A stretch of 5,277 bases of DNA from Mariprofundaceae bacterium (GTDB lineage: Bacteria > Pseudomonadota > Zetaproteobacteria > Mariprofundales > Mariprofundaceae). The notes beneath the pieces were generated by a model. That model was not told the origin of the DNA. It saw only the letters and a list, made by a program, of their open reading frames with translations, and did not search any database. The translations under genes were made by a program, and so were the position numbers. The stretch is taken from the NCBI GenBank assembly GCA_030950875.1, contig JAUZQS010000050.1:1-5277 (forward strand), written 5' to 3'. Positions 1-5,277 of this stretch are shown here, piece by piece. Position 1 is the first letter of the stretch; each line of letters begins with the position of its first letter.

Positions 1-573
1 ACATCAGGCGGAGTTTGGGGCTTACAGAACGGTTATTCACTTATGATTGGTGGTGAAAAGTCTGCCATTGATCTCATTGCACCGGCTTTAACAACATTGG
101 CATCGGATAATGGTAATGGTTGGGGCCATATGGGGCCAATATGGTCAGGGCATTTCGTGAAAATGGTTCATAACGGTATGGAATACGGCATGATGCAAGC
201 CTTTGCCGAAGGTTTTGAATTGATGAAAGCCAAGGACGAGTTTGATTTGGATATGCATCAAATTTCACGCGTTTGGCAGCATGGCTCCGTGGTATCTTCA
301 TGGTTGCTCGATTTAACAGGTGATGCATTGGAGCAAGATGGTGATTTATCGTCCTTGTCGGATTGGATGGATGATTCAGGTGAAGGTCGTTGGACAGCCA
401 CTGAAGCTATTGACTTGGGGATTCCAACCCCAGTAATGACGTTGGCATTACAAATGCGTTTCCGCAGCCGTCAAAAAGATGCCTTTGCAGGCAAGATTGT
501 CAATGCGCAACGTGCTGGATTTGGTGGGCACGCGATTAAGCCTGTAAATCAAGCCGCGAACAAGGAAGCTTAA
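1..573 (+). CDS. gnd: 6-phosphogluconate dehydrogenase, decarboxylating (short form), 3' part
   Basis: This enzyme oxidises and decarboxylates 6-phosphogluconate to ribulose-5-phosphate, reducing NAD(P)+, in the cytosol. The reading frame is open from base 1 and starts inside the conserved GTSGGVWG substrate-binding stretch, so the N-terminal Rossmann domain (roughly 110-120 residues) lies outside the window. The 190 residues present include the all-alpha domain with [13 protein letters not shown], whose lysine (codon 160-162) is the family's catalytic lysine. The C-terminus has the [10 protein letters not shown] signature. Ending about 60 residues after the alpha-domain core fits the short (about 300-residue, GndA/YqeC-like) form rather than the 470-residue enteric form. 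The stop lies 2 nt before zwf, and the zwf ribosome-binding site is inside the last gnd codons, so the two genes are one transcriptional unit. The family assignment is secure; cofactor preference (NAD or NADP) cannot be read because the binding loop is missing. Confidence 0.95.
   Translation, partial: TSGGVWGLQNGYSLMIGGEKSAIDLIAPALTTLASDNGNGWGHMGPIWSGHFVKMVHNGMEYGMMQAFAEGFELMKAKDEFDLDMHQISRVWQHGSVVSSWLLDLTGDALEQDGDLSSLSDWMDDSGEGRWTATEAIDLGIPTPVMTLALQMRFRSRQKDAFAGKIVNAQRAGFGGHAIKPVNQAANKEA
562..568 (+). promoter_or_regulatory. Ribosome-binding site of zwf
   Basis: AAGGAAG lies within the last codons of gnd, 7-9 nt before the zwf ATG at 576. It supports this ATG as the zwf start and implies that gnd translation runs through the zwf initiation region, so the two are probably coupled. 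Confidence 0.7.
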
Positions 574-575
574 CC

Positions 576-2090
576 ATGGCCCATGATAAATTTGCATCGC
601 TGATCGGAAGTGAACGCCCAAAAGCCACCAATATTGTCATTTTCGGTGCATCGGGGGATTTAACCAAACGTAAACTTTTACCTGCATTGGCACATATGCA
701 TCGTTGGAATTTACTTGGGCCACATTCGCGTATTATTGGTTCGGTGCGAGAGGATTGGACGAAATCACATTGGGAAAATTATGTGCATGATCAGCTGCTT
801 CAGTATTTCCCAGAAGCGGTGATGAATCCACCATCATGGCGGAGAATTGCTGAAAAACTTGATTTGGTGGTAGGGGATTTATCTGATCCAGCTATGTACC
901 AGCAGCTTGCTAAAACGTTGCATGCGCATGATGGTAAAACCAATGCTTTGTATTACTTGGCGATTCCGCCATCGTGGTATGAAATTGTTTGTAAGAATTT
1001 AAAGGATGCTGGTCTGGCGGATGAAAAAGATGGTTTTCGCCGCATTGTCGTTGAAAAACCCTTCGGTATGGACTTGGCCAGCGCTAAAGATTTAAATTGC
1101 AAACTACAGTCTTATTTTGAGGAATCGCAAATTTATCGTATTGATCATTATTTAGGCAAAGAGGCTGTGCAAAACCTCATGGTTTTTCGTTTTGCCAATT
1201 CGGTGCTGGAGCCTTTGTGGAATCGAAACTATATTGATCATGTGCAGATTTCTGTGTCGGAATCATTGGGTATTGGTTATCGGGCTGGTTATTATGAAAA
1301 TTCAGGTGCCTTTCGTGATATGATTCAAAGTCATTTGATGCAGGTGATGGCTTTGGTAGCGATGGAACCGCCTGTTTCGTTGGATGCTGATGACGTGCGC
1401 GATGAAAAGATGAAAGTATTGCACTCAATGCATGAAATTAGGCCAGAAGATGTTAAAGATATTGCTGTGCGTGCACAATATGCCGAAGGTAAAGTTGATG
1501 GTGAAACCTTATTAGCTTATCGAGATGAGGAAAATGTGGCGGATGATTCTTGTACAGAAACATTTGCCGCAGTGAAGTTTTTTATTGATAACTGGCGTTG
1601 GCAGGGCGTTCCCTTTGTCTTGCGAACAGGTAAACGTTTGCCAGATCGCGTATCTGAAATTTGTATTCGTTTTAAATCCCCTCCACAACAATTATTTCAG
1701 CTTGATGAAGATACCGTGCTTAATAATGAGCTTGTTTTCCGTTTGCAACCTGATGAAGGTATGCAATTAACCATGACTGCCAAACAGCCGGGTCTTTCAA
1801 CCGAATTACGAGGCGTTAAACTGGATGCATCGTACGGTATGGTGGGTTCAGGTATGCCAGAGGCTTATGAAACTTTATTGCATGATGTGATGTTGGGAGA
1901 AGCGGGGCTTTTCTCTCGTGCCGATGAAGTGGAAGAGAGTTGGGCAATTGTGGCCCCCATTATGGATGCATGGGCGAAGGAAACCTCCATTGATACTTAT
2001 CCTGCTGGAACATTGGATATTCCTGGTATGGATGCGTTATTGGATGATTGTGAGGGTGGTTGGCGGGATTTGAAACTTGATGATGAATAA
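576..2090 (+). CDS. zwf: Glucose-6-phosphate 1-dehydrogenase
   Basis: Zwf oxidises glucose-6-phosphate to 6-phosphoglucono-1,5-lactone with NADP+ (sometimes NAD+), the entry step of the oxidative pentose-phosphate and Entner-Doudoroff routes, in the cytosol. The 504-residue length is normal for the bacterial family. The nucleotide-binding motif GASGDLTKRK is at residues 24-33, the substrate-contacting EKPFG at 160-164, and the active-site signature RIDHYLGKE at 188-196 with D190 and the catalytic-pair region H191. The C-terminal beta+alpha domain is complete and contains the NWRWQGVPFVLRTGKRLP segment near residues 340-360. The ATG at 576 has a good Shine-Dalgarno sequence 7-9 nt upstream. 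It lies 2 nt after gnd and its end overlaps pgl by 11 nt, so the three genes form one operon. No frameshift or missing key residue was seen. Confidence 0.97.
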   Translation: MAHDKFASLIGSERPKATNIVIFGASGDLTKRKLLPALAHMHRWNLLGPHSRIIGSVREDWTKSHWENYVHDQLLQYFPEAVMNPPSWRRIAEKLDLVVGDLSDPAMYQQLAKTLHAHDGKTNALYYLAIPPSWYEIVCKNLKDAGLADEKDGFRRIVVEKPFGMDLASAKDLNCKLQSYFEESQIYRIDHYLGKEAVQNLMVFRFANSVLEPLWNRNYIDHVQISVSESLGIGYRAGYYENSGAFRDMIQSHLMQVMALVAMEPPVSLDADDVRDEKMKVLHSMHEIRPEDVKDIAVRAQYAEGKVDGETLLAYRDEENVADDSCTETFAAVKFFIDNWRWQGVPFVLRTGKRLPDRVSEICIRFKSPPQQLFQLDEDTVLNNELVFRLQPDEGMQLTMTAKQPGLSTELRGVKLDASYGMVGSGMPEAYETLLHDVMLGEAGLFSRADEVEESWAIVAPIMDAWAKETSIDTYPAGTLDIPGMDALLDDCEGGWRDLKLDDE

Positions 2091-2736
2091 GTCTATTCAA
2101 CGTTTTGACACACCATTAGATGTTGCGCAAGCAGTTGCGAAGCTTGTTGAAAAAAACGCGACTGAAAGCATTGTCAAACGGGGTGTTTTTCATTGGGTTT
2201 TAGCAGGTGGAACAACACCCAAGCAATGCTATGAATTATTGCGTGGTGGAGCAGTTGATTGGTCAAAGGTACATGTATGGTTTGGTGATGAACGGTGTTT
2301 GCCTGTAGGTGATGCTGAGCGTAATGATGAAATGGCGGATAAGGCTTTATTGAGCCATGTAAGTATTCCTGAACTTCAAATTCATCGCATCAAAGCTGAG
2401 TTGGGCGCCGAGCAAGCGGCTGCGTTGTATGCGACTGAGTTGGCTGACATTGAAGCATTGGACTTGGTGCTTTTAGGTATGGGAGAAGATGGACATACCG
2501 CGAGCTTATTTCCTAATAATCCTGCATTGAAAGATACTGGTTTGGCTGTGCCTGTATTTAACTCACCCAAGCCACCATCGGATCGTGTTTCGATGGGTTA
2601 CACGGCTTTAAAAGCTGCGCGTAAGCGTGTTGTGATGGTAACGGGTGAAGGCAAGCGAGAGGCTTTTGAAAAAGTATGTGCAGGTGAAGCATTGCCTGTG
2701 AATATTGAAGATGGTCAATGGTATGTGTCGCTTTAA
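2080..2736 (+). CDS. pgl: 6-phosphogluconolactonase (DevB/Pgl type)
   Basis: Pgl hydrolyses 6-phosphoglucono-1,5-lactone, the product of Zwf, to 6-phosphogluconate, the substrate of Gnd. The 218-residue protein is of the usual length for the DevB/SOL family, which is related to glucosamine-6-phosphate isomerase. Visible signatures are LAGGTTP (about residues 41-47, phosphate binding), WFGDERCLP (67-75) and GMGEDGHTASLFP (123-135), the last holding the catalytic acid/base residues of the family. The start was set at ATG 2080. TTG 2077 and ATG 2083 are in-frame alternatives, but GGGA at 2065-2068 is best spaced for 2077 or 2080. The gene overlaps the zwf stop by 11 nt, indicating translational coupling. 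Its last 200 nt (2537-2736) are repeated in degraded form at 4291-4459, beside pepN. Confidence 0.95.
   Translation: MMNKSIQRFDTPLDVAQAVAKLVEKNATESIVKRGVFHWVLAGGTTPKQCYELLRGGAVDWSKVHVWFGDERCLPVGDAERNDEMADKALLSHVSIPELQIHRIKAELGAEQAAALYATELADIEALDLVLLGMGEDGHTASLFPNNPALKDTGLAVPVFNSPKPPSDRVSMGYTALKAARKRVVMVTGEGKREAFEKVCAGEALPVNIEDGQWYVSL
2537..2736 (+). repeat. Intact member of the pgl 3'-end direct repeat
   Basis: This segment of the functional pgl is the counterpart of the degraded copy at 4291-4459, in the same orientation about 1.75 kb away. The first 75 bases differ at about five positions; the last 50 differ more. Similarity ends at the stop codon in both copies, since the bases after the two stops are unrelated. 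A direct repeat of this size flanking the cytochrome gene could mediate its deletion by recombination. Confidence 0.8.
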
Positions 2737-2750
2737 CTTGTATTACTTAT

Positions 2751-2774
2751 GCCCCCAAAAAAGGGTGCTTTCTT
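2751..2774 (+). terminator. Probable rho-independent terminator of gnd-zwf-pgl
   Basis: GCCCCC and GGGTGC (2751-2756 and 2763-2768) can pair across an A6 loop, with one C-T mismatch in a six-base-pair stem. The run TTTCTT follows directly. The hairpin begins 14 nt after the pgl stop, the expected place for the end of the operon. The stem is short and the T-tract interrupted, so termination may be incomplete, leaving some read-through into the cytochrome gene. Confidence 0.6.
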
Positions 2775-2856
2775 GCTGCGCAATTCAGCTGATCGGCGTG
2801 ATGATTGGGTAGAGACTTTGTTTGGAATGGGTTAATGAGTGTGGCTGTAAAAAGTT

Positions 2857-2865
2857 GGAAGGGAG
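2857..2865 (+). promoter_or_regulatory. Ribosome-binding site deciding the cytochrome start
   Basis: GGAAGGGAG lies 8 nt before GTG 2874. It is a much stronger Shine-Dalgarno sequence than anything preceding the in-frame ATG at 2835 or TTG at 2805. Starting at 2874 also gives a signal peptide of normal length beginning with two lysines. Confidence 0.65.
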
Positions 2866-2873
2866 CTATAACG

Positions 2874-4106
2874 GTGTTGAAAAAAATAGTTTTTCTTATT
2901 GTCGTATGTGTCTCATCGATGCTATGGGCGAACGCTAGTTTTGCGCAATCCCCGATTGCTTCCGGCAACTCCGCTTATCCGCCACTTCATCTGAACGTAT
3001 CTGGGCATTTATCCGAGCAAGTCAGGCATGGCGAATATCTGGTCAAGATGGCCGATTGTTTTACCTGCCATACCAATGAAGCAGACGGTGGAAAAGCCTT
3101 TGCTGGCGGGCTGAAAATTAACACGCCATTCGGTTCGCTATATGCGTCGAATATCACGCCAGATAAGGCGACGGGTATTGGCCAGTGGAGCGACCAACAG
3201 TTTGTACGTGCAGTTCGCGAGGGTATCGCGCCTGATGGTTCGTATTATTATCCTGTTATGCCGTATAATTATTATAACAAAATGAGCGTACAGGATGTTC
3301 TCGATATTAAAGCCTATCTGGATGCTATTCCGGCTGTGAGGAAACAGAATCATCGACAGGCGTTGAAATGGCCATTTAATTATCGCTTCTTGCAATTTGG
3401 CTGGCGGCTGTTGTTTTTTGATTTTAATAAAGGTGCCTATAAGGTGAATGCCAGTCACTCCAAGGCTTGGAACAGAGGCAAATTTATCGTTGAAGGGCCC
3501 GGCCATTGCGCTTTATGCCATACTAAACTGAATTATTTTGGCGTTCCGATCAAACGTTACCTCCTTGCGGGTAACTTTATCGAAGACTATTACGCGCCGA
3601 ATATCACATCTAAAGGGTTGAAATTATTGACCGACGAAGATGTAGCAAATATTTTCCGTCATAATGAAATGCCTACGCATTCTAAACTCGGAGGCCCTAT
3701 GAGAGATGTTGAACACAATAGCTTACGTTATCTCAGCAAAGCCGATACGCTGGGCATTGGCCACTATCTTAAATCCATTCAAAGTGAATCGCCTCCGATA
3801 GAAGTGGATATCAATCATGCTTTCACTCAGGCTGATGGCAGGAAACTTTATCAATCCAACTGTGAAATGTGCCACGGTAATCATGTGATGGGAGCGCCGA
3901 GTATCAATCAACGTGTGTGGGATATACTACAGGGTCAGGGGCTAAATAAATTGTATGAAGTCGCTATCAGGGGTGATGGAAATATGCCTGCCAAAGGTGG
4001 CTGTGATATATGTGCCAATGGCAGGGTTAAAGCCGCAGTAGATTATATGATTTTTCTATCGAAACTAAAGCAGCCAGCAAAAGTCAGCGGTGCTGCCGTA
4101 AATTAA
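2874..4106 (+). CDS. Secreted tri-heme c-type cytochrome with a cytochrome c5-like C-terminal domain
   Basis: This is a predicted periplasmic electron carrier. From GTG 2874 it has 410 residues. A signal peptide opens it: a KK n-region, the hydrophobic run IVFLIVVCVSSMLWA, and a likely cut after ASFA near residue 24. Three heme-attachment motifs follow: CFTCH (62-66), CALCH (212-216) and CEMCH (330-334). Candidate sixth ligands are M129 (PVMPY), M276 (GGPM) and M371 (GNMP). Domains 1 and 2 resemble the di-heme cytochrome subunits that accept electrons from periplasmic alcohol, aldehyde or sugar-acid dehydrogenases. Domain 3 has the cytochrome c5 hallmark MPAKGGCDIC followed by KAAVDYM, with a cysteine pair (C377, C380) expected to form a disulfide. 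No transmembrane helix was seen after the signal. No dehydrogenase partner is in the window, so the electron donor is unknown. ATG 2835 is an alternative start. Codon use differs from its neighbours (AGA/AGG for 7 of 16 arginines), suggesting acquisition by transfer. Confidence 0.9.
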   Translation: MLKKIVFLIVVCVSSMLWANASFAQSPIASGNSAYPPLHLNVSGHLSEQVRHGEYLVKMADCFTCHTNEADGGKAFAGGLKINTPFGSLYASNITPDKATGIGQWSDQQFVRAVREGIAPDGSYYYPVMPYNYYNKMSVQDVLDIKAYLDAIPAVRKQNHRQALKWPFNYRFLQFGWRLLFFDFNKGAYKVNASHSKAWNRGKFIVEGPGHCALCHTKLNYFGVPIKRYLLAGNFIEDYYAPNITSKGLKLLTDEDVANIFRHNEMPTHSKLGGPMRDVEHNSLRYLSKADTLGIGHYLKSIQSESPPIEVDINHAFTQADGRKLYQSNCEMCHGNHVMGAPSINQRVWDILQGQGLNKLYEVAIRGDGNMPAKGGCDICANGRVKAAVDYMIFLSKLKQPAKVSGAAVN

Positions 4107-4108
4107 GC

Positions 4109-4244
4109 AAGACAAAGCCCACACCGGTGAACATTGGGGGAGTCTTGTAAACCCAAGCATGAAGGCAAGCCTGGGCACTTGCGTGTCTCCCAAGGTGATT
4201 TGGATGGTAAAAAAGGCGTGTATCATATCAATGTAGTGGATGAA
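4109..4244 (+). pseudogene. Remnant of a DDE (rve-type) insertion-sequence transposase
   Basis: Two frames must be joined to see it. In the first (4109-4138) the residues are KTKPTPVNIG. After a shift in a run of five Gs (4136-4140) the second frame reads GESCKPKHEGKPGHLRV, then SQGDLDGKKGVYHINVVDEV. From memory of the family, intact integrase-core transposases read roughly TKT-P-IGERRKP--GRPGYLRVDTVHQGD-DG-KGVYHIN-VDEVTQ. One extra G explains the frameshift. DTVH, which carries the first catalytic aspartate, is replaced by one serine at 4188-4190, a net 9-nt loss. Nothing of the rest of the catalytic core follows; the sequence passes straight into the pgl remnant. The piece starts essentially at the cytochrome stop codon. 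It is clearly dead. The exact IS family (IS481-like or a related rve group) is uncertain, and no terminal inverted repeats were found. Confidence 0.65.
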
Positions 4245-4459
4245 GTGCCCAGTGAGAAGTTGTTGTCACGGTTGAGCGCAGAACACGAGGCTGGTTTGAC
4301 TGTGCCTGTATTTCACTCTCCCAAGCCACCATCGGATTGTGTTTCGATGGGTTACACTGCTTAAAAGCTGGGCACAAGCGGGCTGCGTTTAATCAGGTCT
4401 GTGCTGGTGAGCTTTTACCTGTGAATATTGAAGATAGTGAATGGTATATTTCACTTTAA
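4245..4459 (+). pseudogene. Degraded second copy of the pgl 3' half
   Basis: Bases 4291-4459 align with the last 200 nt of intact pgl (2537-2736), including FHSPKPPSDCVSMGYTA and, after a shift, LLPVNIEDSEWYISL and the stop. The 31-nt length difference is fully explained by two events. One T is lost at 4361 (CTTTAAAA became CTTAAAA), causing a frameshift to TAA at 4362-4364. The other is a 30-nt deletion between two AAGCG repeats that are still present in pgl at 2623-2627 and 2653-2657. Upstream, LSAEHEA (4272-4292) matches ELGAEQAA of pgl, implying a 117-nt deletion at a CTG microhomology that removed GMGEDGHTASLFP. The segment from 4245 to 4271 matches pgl only loosely. It cannot encode an active lactonase. 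It lies tail to tail with pepN, 14 nt from its stop, and may be the original pgl terminus of this locus. Confidence 0.85.
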
Positions 4460-4473
4460 AACAAATATTTTAT

Positions 4474-5277
4474 TTATTGCAAAGCTTTGCTTACAATTTC
4501 ATAGACATCGTTGGATAAGTCCTTGTCATCAGCGATACGCTGTAACTGTTGTTTCATGAGTATTTGGCGAGTTGGCTCTAAATGCTTCCAATTCATAAAA
4601 GCACGAACCATGCGTGATGCTATTTGTGGATTGAGTTTATCTAAAATAAGCACTTGCTCAGCGATAAATTCATAACCCTTACCATCGATCGCATGGAAAG
4701 CATTGGGATTTCGCATAGCAAATGTACCAATCAATGCTCGGACTTTATTGGGATTTTTGATGTCAAATTTAGGGTGGGACATAAGTGATTGAACATGTTT
4801 TAAGGTGTCTGGTCGTGATGAAGATGCCTGAGCAGAGAACCACTTATCCATAACATTGCTTTCATGGCTCCATTGCTTTTCAAAGCTTTGAATAGCCAAT
4901 GTCCGTTGTTCACAATCACAATTCACCAATACTGACAAGGCTGCGAACTGATCAGTCATAGTACCGGCTTGCTGGAACTGCTGATAGGCTAAGTTCATAG
5001 CATCGTTGTCTTGCTGAGCTATCAAGTAGGACAAGCAGATGTTTCTTAGTTTGCGCTGTTGCATGGCGTGATCGCTTAAGCCATGGCTATTAGACATATT
5101 TTGATAGCTTGTGTGCAGTATTGTTTGCAAGTCAGTAGCAATGATAGCGCGCAGCTTTTCACGTGCTAGATGGATAGCAGCAGGGTCAATACTAAGATTC
5201 TTTGCAGCCAAGGCTTCTGCAATGTCTGCTTCAGAAGGTAGAAGAAGCATTTCGGCCTTCAATGCGGGCTCTAAACT
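4474..5277 (-). CDS. pepN: Aminopeptidase N (M1 family), C-terminal part
   Basis: PepN is a cytosolic zinc aminopeptidase that removes N-terminal residues from peptides in the late stages of protein turnover. The frame is open through the window edge, giving the last 267 residues of a protein that is usually about 870-880 long. The catalytic HEXXH domain is therefore outside the window. Recognisable family stretches are PALKAEMLLLPSEADIAEAL near the edge, where the alpha-helical C-terminal domain begins, then PNKVRALIGTFAMRNPNAFH, then LNPQIASRMVRAF and the terminal DVYEIVSKALQ. This domain is the ARM-like helical bowl (DUF3458 C-terminal region) that encloses the active site in proteobacterial PepN. 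It is transcribed toward the pgl remnant; no clear terminator lies in the 14-nt gap. The reading frame looks intact throughout the visible part. Confidence 0.93.
   Translation of the reverse strand, partial: SLEPALKAEMLLLPSEADIAEALAAKNLSIDPAAIHLAREKLRAIIATDLQTILHTSYQNMSNSHGLSDHAMQQRKLRNICLSYLIAQQDNDAMNLAYQQFQQAGTMTDQFAALSVLVNCDCEQRTLAIQSFEKQWSHESNVMDKWFSAQASSSRPDTLKHVQSLMSHPKFDIKNPNKVRALIGTFAMRNPNAFHAIDGKGYEFIAEQVLILDKLNPQIASRMVRAFMNWKHLEPTRQILMKQQLQRIADDKDLSNDVYEIVSKALQ
4479..4490. repeat. Perfect 12-bp palindrome at the pepN 3' end
   Basis: GCAAAGCTTTGC spans the final coding bases of pepN on the minus strand. A perfect palindrome with no loop makes a poor RNA hairpin, and the sequence after it on the minus strand is A-rich rather than T-rich, so it is not called a terminator. 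It probably reflects codon choice in the final residues KALQ. Confidence 0.4.

Noticed and set aside
74..328. 84-codon minus-strand frame inside gnd
   Set aside because: It is antisense to conserved gnd motifs, including the catalytic KMVHNG stretch.
1177..1428. 83-codon open frame on the minus strand inside zwf
   Set aside because: It is antisense to well-conserved zwf coding sequence and has a low-complexity, unrecognisable translation.
1585..1770. 61-codon plus-strand frame inside zwf
   Set aside because: It is an out-of-frame overlap within an intact, fully conserved zwf frame.
3138..3506. 122-codon open frame on the minus strand inside the cytochrome gene
   Set aside because: It lies wholly antisense to a gene with clear heme motifs. 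Its translation shows no recognisable family pattern, and no ribosome-binding site was noted.
4107..4459. Possible new small gene or toxin-antitoxin pair
   Set aside because: All of the readable sequence is accounted for by transposase and pgl debris in shifted frames.
4457..4492. Possible bidirectional terminator between the pgl remnant and pepN
   Set aside because: The only strong symmetry is a loopless 12-bp palindrome within pepN coding sequence, with no T-tract in the right place on either strand.

Overview
The window looks like a moderately AT-leaning proteobacterial chromosome, most probably gammaproteobacterial or a nearby lineage. This is inferred from the PepN type, the compact gnd-zwf-pgl cluster and the c-type cytochromes; the genus cannot be named from the sequence. 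All three pentose-phosphate genes share a codon style (TTA/TTG leucine, CGN arginine), so this block looks native.

Positions 1-2736 hold the oxidative pentose-phosphate operon, reading right: the 3' part of gnd (short-form 6-phosphogluconate dehydrogenase), complete zwf (glucose-6-phosphate dehydrogenase) and complete pgl (6-phosphogluconolactonase). The genes are separated by 2 nt or overlap, so they are almost certainly co-transcribed and translationally coupled. Together they convert glucose-6-phosphate to ribulose-5-phosphate and CO2 with two NADP(H)-linked oxidations. A hairpin followed by a T-rich tract (2751-2774) closes the operon.

Positions 2775-4106 hold a gene of a different kind: a secreted tri-heme c-type cytochrome. 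Two N-terminal heme domains resemble cytochrome subunits of periplasmic dehydrogenases, and the C-terminal domain resembles cytochrome c5. Its codon use differs from its neighbours (7 of 16 arginines are AGA/AGG, against 2 of 27 in zwf), and no dehydrogenase partner is in the window.

Positions 4107-4459 contain two fused pieces of debris. First comes a decayed fragment of a DDE (rve-type) transposase with a homopolymer frameshift and a deletion over its first catalytic aspartate. It joins directly to a degraded second copy of the 3' half of pgl. That copy carries a 1-bp frameshift, a 30-bp deletion between two AAGCG repeats, and a 117-bp deletion that removes the signature GMGEDGH motif. The layout therefore reads intact pgl - terminator - foreign-looking cytochrome gene - transposase scar - pgl remnant. 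This is what an insertion or recombination between two pgl copies would leave behind.

Positions 4474-5277 hold the 3' end of pepN (M1-family aminopeptidase N) on the minus strand, converging on the pgl remnant. I see no RNA genes, CRISPR array or phage module. The cytochrome-plus-scar insertion is the part most worth a second look. I do not see a clearly new multi-gene system.
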